From Folioceros fuciformis (taxonomy: Eukaryota; Anthocerotophyta; Anthocerotopsida; Anthocerotales), in NCBI GenBank assembly GCA_049999805.1, contig JBNGIO010002001.1:1-24308 (forward strand): DNA of 24,308 nucleotides, written 5' to 3'. The notes under the pieces are model-generated. The model was not told the DNA's origin, ran no database searches, and saw only the letters and a program-made list of their open reading frames with translations. The translations under genes and the position numbers were made by a program. Shown in pieces: positions 1 through 8,822 of the stretch; the stretch's first letter is position 1; the number at the start of each line of letters is the position of its first letter.

Positions 1-645
1 GTTGTGGACTTAGGCTAGAAAATAGGAATGTTGTGACTTAGCGACGGTGGTGGCAGCCGAACCATCGTCGCGGAAAACCAAACGGCGGTAACTGAACCCG
101 GATGGCCTGACAGGGATAAAATCCAGAGAGAAAACTCAAGTTTAATTTTCAAACAGGAGCGCAACCGTGGTAAGTGGAGAGCGATCGAGGTGGACGAGCG
201 ACGGTCAGGAGCGCAACTGCGGCCAGTGAAGGCAGGAGCGGCGGCGGTCGACCAGAAGAGCGCGGAGCATCGGCGACCGAACCCGCGACAAGCAGACACA
301 GGGAGAGATGGCGCGTGAGGGAGGAGCATCGCGGCTAATATGAGTGGACGGCACATAGGAGCAGCCTCATCCGCCAAGGGTCGAAACGGTCTTCTGGCCA
401 AACATAAAGCACTAGTGGGTTAGGGTCGGAGGACTGGTGGAGGAGCTGGGCCTCGGGTCATGACCCAGCGCTGAAATCGCGCAGCCCCAAGTTTGGTGCA
501 GGAATGCACTTAGTGGCTTAGGAGCCTGGCTAGAGAAGAGGGGATTCGAGGGAACCCGTAGGAGTGGAACCTGAACATGGTGAGGAGGGTGTAAAGACGC
601 AGCGTGGAGGAGGAAGGGGGACTTGTCCTCGAGTCTCTGAAGAAG
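1..645. other. GC-rich flank without a convincing gene
   Basis: No open frame here has a recognisable product; the frames that exist are short and have no family signature. In the frame of the downstream gag-like sequence, stops occur at 421, 472, 520, 568 and 592, so that coding sequence does not extend left of about 595. The stretch may be the 5' untranslated part or a degenerate terminal repeat of the element to its right, but I see no matching repeat that would prove this. Confidence 0.4.
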
Positions 646-2007
646 ATGAGCACGGCAGCAGCGGCGCTGGCGCTGTTCAAAACGGGAATCGTGAGGGAAG
701 CCAATGGGTGGCTGGACAGGAATTTGCCGACGGCCCAACTGATGGGGCTGGTGAGGTGGCTCCTCTACTTCCTACAGATTTGGAAGCAAGACTACCTCTC
801 TGACCAGATGCTGCTATTTGTGCATGAGGTGGTCAAGGGTAGCCGGGTGGATTGGGGCAGGATCCTGTATGACATGATGAGTGAAGAGAGGCAGAACCTG
901 GTCTCGTACTCACCCCGACCATCCCTGATTTCTCCATTTCTTGTTCATTTTTATTGCCATGCTAACCTTCTGTCTGAGGTGGAAGTAATCGCCTCATTGC
1001 ACATGTGGAAGCCCCTCCGGGAGATAAAATGGAAACCTGTGGAGCCAAAGGAAGTGGACTCCAGTAGCTGGGAGGCTGAGGGGACAGAGAGCTCAAAGGA
1101 AGAGATCCCGTCTAGCACGAAAAGGAAGGCAGGGACAGGACGGAGGACCCCTGCCAAGCGGCAGAGGAATGTTGGCCAGGTTGCCAGGAGAACGAGAGAA
1201 GCTGCGCAGCAAGAGGCTATCCATAAGCAGGTCGAAAGGGAGCAGGAGGCGCCCCAAGAACAGTCACCAGAGAAGGATACGACCCCGGCAGAGGTGAAGG
1301 CCGAGTTAGGGCCGGCTCAGGTGCAAGAACCCTTCCCGGGATGGGAGGGGATTTTTAGGAGTGGCCCTTTGACAACCAGGCTGCAAGTGGAGAACCTGGC
1401 AAGAGTTTGTGAGATGCTGGGACAACAGGTCAGCGGGAGGAGAATGACATCGGAAGGTGAATCGCAGCAGGTAGACCTGTTGGGCTTGACCGCGGCGATG
1501 GTTCAAGCCCAGGTGGAGGTGTTGGACCAAGCTGCCAGGGCTTTGACCACGTTGATCATGTAGGGTGAGAAGGAGGCCGAGGGCCGGTAAAGGTTAGCCG
1601 AGTCGGAGGCGAGTCGACAACTCTTGGAAGAGACCCGACGGACCTTAAGTGCGGCCAAGGAGCACGTAGAGGAGGAAACCCGCCAAGCAAGGAGAGAGGT
1701 ATAGGCGCTGAAGAAGCAGCAGGAGACACTCCTGGCTCAGGTGAGAGAGGCCCATGGGACTAATCAAGTGATGCAACAGGAGTTATTAAGGGTCCATGAG
1801 CAGGAAGCATTTGCGGTGGAGCGAATGCAGAAACTGGTGGAAAGGTACAAGTAGGAGCGAGACGAGGCCCAAGACAGAGTGAAGGAGAAGGCCCGGGCCT
1901 GGCAGAGTAGTCGAGTCACAACGTCGGTAGCTGAAGAAGCTACCGGTCGTGGAGCGGCAACGCCGATAATCGAGACCCCAACCCTAGTAGCTGAACGACC
2001 TGTCTGA
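646..2007 (+). pseudogene. Decayed transposon gag-like coding sequence with C-terminal coiled coil
   Basis: From the first in-frame ATG at 646 the frame is open to a TAG at 1561 (305 codons). It then continues in the same frame, with the same charged composition, to a TGA at 2005-2007, broken only by TAG 1561, TAA 1588, TAG 1702 and TAG 1852. The N-terminal 130 residues are a helical, hydrophobic-rich domain containing VDWGRILYDMM and LVHFYCHANLL. This recalls the capsid-like domain of 'putative plant transposon protein' families, a resemblance judged by eye only. A basic stretch (KRKAGTGRRTPAKRQR) looks like a bipartite nuclear signal, followed by a Glu/Gln/Arg-rich predicted coiled coil running past the stops. 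No frameshift is seen, so decay appears to be by point mutation. No protease, reverse transcriptase or integrase follows. A truncated non-autonomous element is the best guess; a host-derived pseudogene is possible. Confidence 0.5.
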
Positions 2008-2429
2008 ACGTATATGGTTGAATTGAGGTCCTTACACTATGACCGTTGGATTGAAGCATAAAAATTGTGAAACTTTTGTTACCTAAGAAAGGTGCTACAA
2101 AATCAAATGTAATTCAAAATTCAGAAAAATTAGAAAAGAAATGATATAATATAGTACCCTCTTCAGGTTGTTACTCTTCATGTTCATAGATGGGTTTCCC
2201 TTGAGTTTTTCCATCAATGCAATCCCTCTTGTTCTTACTCCTCTTCTTTAGGGTAGATGGGATTTTCCATCAGTTTTTGAAGAATGTATATCACCTCTTA
2301 CAATATAACATTGAGAAGAACACAAACAAGTAAGTCTGAATGCCAATTATAGTTATGTTACCAATGAGGAAAGAGGAAAGTTAGACCACATGAATGCAAG
2401 TATCTACGACTAACCCAAGATAATAAAGC

Positions 2430-2885
2430 TCATGGCATATCCAAATCATACCCAAGGTAACAATCTTCAACTTGAAAATATGCAGTAATTGAATTAAGAC
2501 ATTTTTTCTTCAGCAACTCATCTCGGATGTATTGAATACAATATTGACATTGACGCTTTGTGTGCATTGTAGGTTTTGTATCTCCTTTTGAGTAACAAGC
2601 AATAGTAACATGAAGAGTGACATGTAGTTCTCTTATGTCTGGATTTTTTTGCAACTCAGTATTATATGTCAATCTAATTGGAATCTTGTCTGGAAATCTT
2701 TGATATGCTTCATTGCTAGATTGAACAAGCCCGAAATTAATGAATTGTATTACTTGCGAGGTAGTGACATTGAGAGCACATGATCTTGCAACAAAATCCG
2801 TTAGAGGAGACAAATCCGGCCCGAACACTTCGTCTGAGGTGATTATGGTCTTCGAGAAAAAATTCCGAATTAATGAGAACCCATA
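2430..2885 (-). CDS. Unidentified open frame in AT-rich DNA
   Basis: On the minus strand the frame is open from just after a TGA at 2886-2888 to a TGA at 2430-2432, about 151 codons. There is no ATG near the upstream end; candidate non-ATG starts lie near 2828, so this could be an internal exon or a fragment. Such a long stop-free run is unlikely by chance in such AT-rich DNA. The translation is mixed, with alternating hydrophobic and polar segments (RELHVTLHVTIACYSKGD), a CQYC pair and a Lys-rich helix (RDELLKKK). I do not recognise a family. No splice sites are obvious, although pairing with unseen exons cannot be excluded. It could be a fragment of a mobile element or of a transferred gene. 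Confidence 0.3.
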   Translation of the reverse strand, partial: YGFSLIRNFFSKTIITSDEVFGPDLSPLTDFVARSCALNVTTSQVIQFINFGLVQSSNEAYQRFPDKIPIRLTYNTELQKNPDIRELHVTLHVTIACYSKGDTKPTMHTKRQCQYCIQYIRDELLKKKCLNSITAYFQVEDCYLGYDLDMP

Positions 2886-2936
2886 TCATAATACCGAGGA
2901 TCATAGTTGTTGTTGATGTTTTGATTAGTACATGAT

Positions 2937-3050
2937 TTTATCAATCATTTTTGCTAATATTTAGAAAAATATTGATGTTTAACAAATATAATATTTATCA
3001 ATTATTTTTGGCTGATAGTTAGAAAAATATTAATGTTTGACAAGCATAAT
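2937..3050. repeat. 57-bp tandem duplication, diverged
   Basis: Two adjacent units (2937-2993 and 2994-3050) share the order TTTATCAAT-ATTTTT-G...GATA/TTA-TTAGAAAAATATT-ATGTTT-ACAA. They differ at roughly a fifth of positions, so this is an old duplication within the AT-rich island. Confidence 0.7.
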
Positions 3051-3366
3051 GACACTGCTAAGTGTACAAGGATGTTAATGTTGAAAAAGACAAAATGATA
3101 CCTCTAAAATGAACATAAGTAATGAAATAGCCCTTCATCTATTTACGGGATTGCAGTTTCATAAAATGAAAATCTTCGACCGGAGAGAACGTGAAACATG
3201 TATGATTATATAGAGGGAAAGAATTTTATTTATGCTAAGAATATCTTGGAAAAGAAAGGTATAATGTTTTGTTTTAAAATATGTTTTTATATAAAAGATT
3301 GAAATATGCATTTATTCCAAGCATCCAATAGACCTACGTTAGCGGGGAGCAGCTGGGAGCTGCAGG

Positions 3367-3730
3367 GGAGAATCTCGTGGCCGTCAGTCTGGACTGTTGC
3401 CCTTTTACTTGGATCCCGGAATAGTGTACTCGATGTGCTGGAACTGTTGCCCTTACTGGATTGATCCCGGACTACAGCACTCGATGTGCTGGAGGAAGTG
3501 GGGGAAGGATCTTGGAAGCCTTGCGGGAGGTGAAATCGTAATGCCGCCTGGTCTCCCAGCGTTGTGTGAAATGGTGCTCTCGTTATCGGATTCTTTCGCC
3601 GGAATGTCGTTTTCCAAGGTTTCCTGATGGAGTGATAGACCTACCGGCAGCCTCCTCGCTGCCAGCTACTGTTCGAGCCGCTGGCCCACCGGGAGAATCC
3701 TCGTGGCTGTCAGTCTGGACTGTTGCCCTT
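3367..3730. repeat. Direct repeat pair, about 39 bp, spaced 325 bp
   Basis: The sequence at 3367-3404 (GGGAGAATCTCGTGGCCGTC, continuing to GTTGCCCTT) recurs at 3691-3730 with one inserted base and one substitution. The last 22 bp are identical in both copies (3383-3404 and 3709-3730). The second copy lacks the tandem extension of the first. Confidence 0.7.
3393..3493. repeat. 50-bp tandem duplication
   Basis: Units 3393-3442 and 3443-3493 both begin ACTGTTGCCCTT and end ACTCGATGTGCTGGA, with GATCCCGGA in the middle. The second unit has a small insertion. It lies upstream of the MFS transporter gene, in a region without convincing coding sequence. Confidence 0.7.
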
Positions 3731-4329
3731 AATGGCTTTGGCAGATGGACAAAAAAGACATTCCGGGCAATCGCGGAAGGTCATTACATGCAAGAGGCCA
3801 AGGGCATGGATTAAAGGCCACGTCATCCGCGATGAACGTCCTCCGAAGACGGATGGACGTGGCTGTCCTTTCTGGGTGAGCGCACATGTGTCTGGCCGGC
3901 CTTCAGGGATCGATATGGATGTCTTCCAAAGCTGTCTGGAAATCCACTGAGGAGTGCTAGTGGCCGCACTGATGGTGGATTTTGCGCACTATGTGACATT
4001 TCCAACGTTTTATGGCCTAAAGCCAGCGCCCGTATGTGCTGCGTTGTGGCAGCCTGGTTTTGTCGATAAGCGATGTGATTTTCGTACAGTTGCCTGACTG
4101 TGTTGGCTCATTAGCAGACGAGAGTTGCAGAACCATCTGTGGGGCGCTTCGATCTCGGTTCTCGACCTAATTGTTTCTTCCACCAGCAGTTCTTCTAAGA
4201 AGGCTGCTGAAACGTGGGCATGCGCTGAAGAGGGACTCCCAGGTTACTGTCCATGCATGGCTACAGACGGGAGTGCGCGCAGAATTTTCGTCGCCGTCAG
4301 CTGAATGCTTGGGCTTGAGCTGCAGGAGC
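3494..4329. other. 5' flank and probable leader of the MFS transporter gene
   Basis: Apart from the second repeat copy at 3691-3730 no gene is seen; several overlapping short frames have no family features. The frame of the transporter is open back to a TAA at 4168-4170 but contains no ATG before 4330, so the translation start is set there. This stretch should contain the promoter and 5' untranslated region; I find no clear TATA box. Confidence 0.5.
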
Positions 4330-6089
4330 ATGGCATTCAGATGGCAGGTTCCGCAAGGAGTGGTCTTGGGTGTCTTGAACTTGGCAGCAATGTTGGAGCA
4401 CGCAGACGAGGCCTTGGTCCCAGCTGTGTATGCGGAGATGGGTCTGGTTTTTGGAGTAGGACCCACGGCACTGGGATCCCTTACGTTTGTGAGAGCTCTG
4501 GTGCAGGCTCTCACGTCGCCCTTGTCCGCGTATTTGTCAACCCGGTACAACAGAGCACACGTGATTAGTATGGGGTGCGTGGTCTGGGGCACTGCTACTG
4601 CGCTTGTGGGCCTTTCCACTGCCTACTGGCAGGTCTTCAACCCTACTCCAATTGTTCTGCTGTCTGATGCCATGGCTTCAATGCGACTGCTTCGATGTTT
4701 CTGCGTCTCTCAGACAGTAGTAGGCTTCATTTTGCGCAGGCAATTCTGGCCCGGGCTGTCAACGGAGTAGGTCTTGCGGTGGTTGTTCCAGCCATGCAGT
4801 CGTTGGTGGCAGATTTCCACAAAGACGAGGATCGGGGAATGGCTTTTGGATGGATGCATGGAGCTGGACAGATTGGGACTGTTGCAGGTGGTATATTCGC
4901 CACTGTGATGGGGCCTCACACCGTCATGGGAGTTGGCGGTTGGAGGGTTGCTTTTGTTGTTGTGGCTCTGTTGGGCTGGCTAGTTGGTGCTGCAGTCTCC
5001 ACTACTGTGAACGATCCCTTTCACTCTCAACAAAGTTACGATCGGCTCGGGTGTGTATTTTCTGGGATGCAGTTGCTTTGTATATGCTTTTTGGTGCTTG
5101 TGAGATAGCATTGGGAAATCGGGTTGTGATCAGCCACTTGAATGCTTGTCAACAGTGTGAACCCGGAGCTTGTGGTGGACACGGTGGAGCAGAAGGAGAC
5201 GAAGCAGCAGCCATTCACGCACCAGGAAATATGGGATGGGACCAAGACTGTCTTGTCTATCCGGACATTTCAGGTGATTGTTGCCCAAGGGATTGTGGGT
5301 TCCACCCCATGGAATGCAATGGTCTTTCTCACATTATGGATGGAGTTGCTAGGATTTTCCCACGGTTTATCTGCCTTTCTTGTAGCCCTACTGTCCCTGG
5401 GAAATGCAGGGGGGTCTGTATTCGGTGGATGGCTCGGCGATCAAGCAGCATACCACTTCCCTGATTCTGGCAGAATCATGTGCTCTCAGTTCAGTGCAGG
5501 GATTGGCATTCCCCTTGCTGCCCTTCTCCTTTTAGGACTTCCTAAAGATTCAGGCGCTGCATGGATCTATGCAATAGTGCTTTTGTCCATGGGATTCCTT
5601 ATGTCCTGGAACTCCCCTGCCACTAACTGGCCAATTTTCTCCGAGATTGTTCCCGACCAGCTTCGTACCACAGTGTATGCATTGGACATGGCCCTGGAGA
5701 AGTCACTGGCGGCGGCAGGGGCACCACTGGTGGGGATTCTGGCGGAGCATGCATTCAGCTTCCACAAGGTTGAGAAGGATAGAGATGGAACCGTTTCCAA
5801 GGATCTGGTCAACGCGAACGCTTTGGGCCATGGGCTCTATTTCTGCATAGCGGTGCCGTTCCTGTTGTGTGTTCTTGTCATCACGCTGTTGTACCGCACG
5901 TACCCAAGGGACAGGGATCGGGTGCGGACCATGAGCACCTCATTGGACGATGGCAAGGCCCTGCAAATGGAGGACATTTCTAGGCAAGTTTTGCGAGACT
6001 GGGATGAAACTTGGAACGCTTTGTTGGAGGACGCGGCAGAAGATACTGCGTTCACAGACAGATCTACGCTGATAACACCTACGCCCTGA
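4330..6089 (+). CDS. Major facilitator superfamily transporter, UNE2/At1g78130-like
   Basis: A polytopic membrane transporter whose substrate is not known from sequence. Three exons, 4330-4632, 4740-5050 and 5156-6089, give 515 residues; introns of 107 and 105 bp have GT-AG ends and phases close (0 and 2). The start is the first ATG of the frame. N-terminal hallmarks of this plant MFS clade are the ADEALVPAVY segment, TALGSLTFVRALVQALTSPL and the short loop STRYNRAHVI. Exon 2 carries LVADFHKDEDRGMAFGWMHG, and exon 3 the second half with GGWLGDQAAYHFPDSGRI and WNSPATNWPIFSEIVP. About twelve hydrophobic spans are visible. A cytosolic acidic tail follows the last span. Arabidopsis homologues include At1g78130 (UNE2), linked to embryo-sac development; function here is inference. 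The second donor (5050/5051) is chosen by phase and is the least certain boundary. The gene is convergent with GAPN. Confidence 0.85.
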
Positions 6090-6445
6090 AGCACTCCTTG
6101 AAGGTGTACTCTTAGTCAATTTTTGCTATGTATAATGGAAAGTTTTCAACAGTGTGTAAGCAAAAATTCTCTTTTCCACAGGGCGATTTCAGAAACTTCC
6201 GTTGGAAATTGTCGGCTCTACAACGTGTTTCAACAACACCCTTGCTGCAAATATGTCTTTCATGCCTCATCTTCCTAAGATTTCCTCATAGCACCACGTC
6301 ATAGCGAAAGCCTCTACCAGTTTCCAGGCACTCAAAATCCAGAACCTGGCCAAATATGCCACCATCTGTCAGTCATGGCAGTTTTGTTTGAAAATTACGA
6401 TCCTACTAGTCCTGTGGAATCTGATATCTTTCCACCAGAGCGGCT
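6090..6445. other. Convergent 3' region between MFS and GAPN genes
   Basis: This 356-bp stretch separates the two stop codons and must hold both 3' untranslated regions and polyadenylation sites. I see no canonical AATAAA on either strand, which is common in plants. No further gene is visible. Confidence 0.6.
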
Positions 6446-8822
6446 TCATCCCATCGTGTAAGACGCCGATGGGAGATTGATGACTGTGCTTTTGGTTTTC
6501 GTCATCATGTTTATACTGTTGGTGATACCTTGTGATCCGATACCACTGTCTCGCAGCCCCTGTGGACCATGGACACAAATTTTGTTAGAAATCTGTCGCG
6601 GATCAGACACCTCAAATCTTAAACCAGGAGAGCAGAGAGACATGTCCCGACCTGGAAAGGGAAATGGTCAGGTCCTCTAGCGGGAGCAGAATTGATTTGT
6701 ACAGTTCCTGTCTCCATTGCGTCACTGATCAGGATAGCTTTGTTGATATCCTTGGTGAAGACACAACCCTGTTCCATCCCATCCAGTAGTAGTCAGCGTG
6801 GTACAAGCGAGGTCGGAAAGAAAGCGACTGAAGTGAGGAAGTTGTAAGTAATTGCTCAAGCAAAAGTCACAAAATCAGAGGCCATGCCTGAAGGGCGAAG
6901 TTGTTGGCATTGCAGTGGTGGATTCCCTCCTCCACATTCTTGATGCGGATGACAGGCAGGACAGGGCCGAAAGGCTCTTCCCAAGCCAGCCTCATATCAG
7001 GTCTAACATGGTCAACAAGCAAAGGCCAGATTAAGTTGCCATCACGCTTGTAGTCCTGCCAGAATTTGGCACCCTTGTCCTTGGCATCCTTGACAAGGCC
7101 CTCGATAAAGTTGGCAGAGGATTCGCTGACAACAGGGGTAATGTCGCAGTCATCCTCTGGGGCACCAACAGTCAGCTTAGATACTTTGTTGTTCACCTTA
7201 GACACTAGGGCATCAGCAACAGCCTCCATAACAAGGACAACCTTCACGGCTGTACATCTTTGGCCACTGCAGTGACAAGAGGATTCGTTGTTAGCAACTG
7301 ACAGCAGATTGTCTCAAAAATAGATACTCTGATACAAGATGCTCTCGAGAAACACGTACCTGTAGGAGAAACCCCCCTTGACAATGTTAGCTGCTGCAAG
7401 TTCAAGGTCAGCGTCTTCTAGAACAATGCAGGCGTCTTTCCCACCCAGTTCCATCTGAAGAGGCACCATGCCTGCTTTCTTAGAGATGGCGATGCCGGTA
7501 TCCCCTCCTGTGAAGCTGCGCATAGCCAAAAAAAACCAGTCCATCAGTAGACATAGACAAAGAGAGCGGAAAAAGCATCGTGTAAGGGCAGGAGCTATCG
7601 ACCGAGGACCTGATGCAGTTCACCAATGGGTGCATGGTCAGAAAGTCCCCGATCTCGGATCCCTTGCCCGTGATGGCACTAATCAACCCCTTGGGGAATC
7701 CTGCGAGATGGAAGCAATGCACCATGTGCAGGGCAGCAACCGCGCCCTGGGCACGAAGCAGACAACGTTAGGCACATTGGAGAAACACACGACCGTCCTC
7801 GAAGGGGGCATGCCACATTTTCACCTGCGTTGGAGGCTTCAACACCAGGGCATTGCCAGCTATGAGGGCTGGCGCAATCTTAGAGACGGCCAAATTGACG
7901 GGGTAATTGAAGGGGGGGATAGCGAGCACAACTCCCAAGGGGATCTGCACATCCTCATGCATATGAGTAACCAGAAGCAAGCATGGCATGACAAGGACGC
8001 ATCTCCAAAATGCACGACACACACAAGAAAACAATACTCACCCTGGAAGCCAAGCACAACTTGTTTCTGTCATTTCCAGGAAAGCTGTCGGACGCCAAGA
8101 AGCGGCCTTCCACCAGAATCCTAACCCCCTCTTCCGCCGTGTACGATATGAGATCACCAGACCGCACGACCTGCCAGCAACAGCAACAGCAAGAGCATCG
8201 AAGGTGACCAGGTGTACCACACCACGCCACACCACACGACCGACATGTATCCGGTCCTAGACACGCTGCCGCACACTCACTTCTGCACAGCATAGTATTA
8301 CCTCAGTGACGGAGTCTTTGGCGGGCTTGGACACCTCCTTCACCAGGCACTCGGCAATGGGTCCTTTATTCTCCTTCAAGATAGCAGCGGCCTTGTGCAG
8401 CGTCTCCGCCCTCTTCCAGAGCGGCGTCTTGGCCCAGAGCTTCTGAGCTGCCTTGGCACTCTCCATCACCTTGTTCACCTCATCCTGGGTACAGGCTGGC
8501 GCGGCCCAGGCAAACAAGAGAGCGGTGAGCAGCGACGCATGCAAGCAGGTGGCTCCCAATCCCGGCCCCACAGGCACAGGCCCATGCCCAGGCCCAGGCG
8601 CCCGGCCTGGGCCCGAATTAGCCACACCCGGGCACGGCTCAAGGCTCAAGGCAAGGCAAGGCAAGCTCCTCGCTCACCTTGCACCTTGTACTGCACTTTC
8701 CGAGTGGCCGGATTGAAAATCTGCACGGAGGCCTTGGACGCCGACTTCTTCCACTCGCCGTCGGCATAGTACTTGTACACGTCCCCGTCGATGATCTCGC
8801 TGAAGACCCCAGTTCCAGCCAT
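6446..8822 (-). CDS. GAPN: Non-phosphorylating NADP-dependent glyceraldehyde-3-phosphate dehydrogenase (ALDH11 family)
   Basis: A cytosolic enzyme that oxidises glyceraldehyde-3-phosphate to 3-phosphoglycerate while making NADPH, bypassing phosphorylating GAPDH. Nine exons (high to low): 8822-8678, 8495-8302, 8170-8042, 7944-7825, 7746-7610, 7515-7360, 7266-6888, 6768-6652, 6559-6446. They join to exactly 496 codons plus TGA, the usual length of plant GAPN. The protein starts [20 protein letters not shown] and aligns throughout with ALDH11A3. The catalytic Cys298 lies in [14 protein letters not shown], which is split by intron 6, and Glu264 in [11 protein letters not shown]. The substrate and NADP region [18 protein letters not shown] and the C-terminal [20 protein letters not shown] are intact. 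The start sits in an ideal GCCACCATGGC context. Intron 7 has a GC donor. No inactivating change is seen, so it should be functional. Confidence 0.96.
6769..6887 (-). other. GC-AG intron (intron 7 of GAPN)
   Basis: The exon ends ...CTTCAG and the intron begins GCATGG; the acceptor is GAACAG at 6771-6769. Protein continuity (NFALQ joined to [10 protein letters not shown]) fixes both ends, because this junction is invariant in the family. No GT near the donor would preserve the frame and the conserved sequence. Confidence 0.8.
8591..8613. repeat. GC-rich inverted repeat in GAPN intron 1
   Basis: Perfect 9-bp arms (GGCCCAGGC and GCCTGGGCC) flank the 5-base spacer GCCCG, enough for a stable hairpin in the transcript. 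It lies within intron 1 (8496-8677), next to short GGCTCAA and GGCAA tandem units at about 8635-8664. Confidence 0.6.

Larger units (their letters stand above)
2008..3330. other. AT-rich island
   Basis: Base composition changes sharply from the GC-rich sequence on the left to strongly AT-rich sequence, and reverts near 3330 where GC-rich repeats begin. Apart from the open frame at 2430-2885 (minus) and the 57-bp tandem duplication at 2937-3050 I see no gene, tRNA or terminal inverted repeat. The abrupt edges suggest an insertion of foreign or mobile DNA, or a gene desert next to a decayed element; the sequence does not decide. Confidence 0.5.

Noticed and set aside
3397-3950. Short plus-strand frames in the MFS upstream region.
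   Set aside because: They overlap one another, include the direct repeats, lack recognisable domains and mostly start without ATG.
4633-4739. Continuation of the first MFS exon frame to a stop near 4770.
   Set aside because: The sequence has GT and AG ends; skipping it joins STAYWQ to AILARAVNGVGLA as in the family, so it is intron.
7468-8124. A 218-codon plus-strand open frame.
   Set aside because: It is antisense to GAPN exons 3-6 and introns, starts antisense to conserved coding sequence and shows no domain; a shadow frame.
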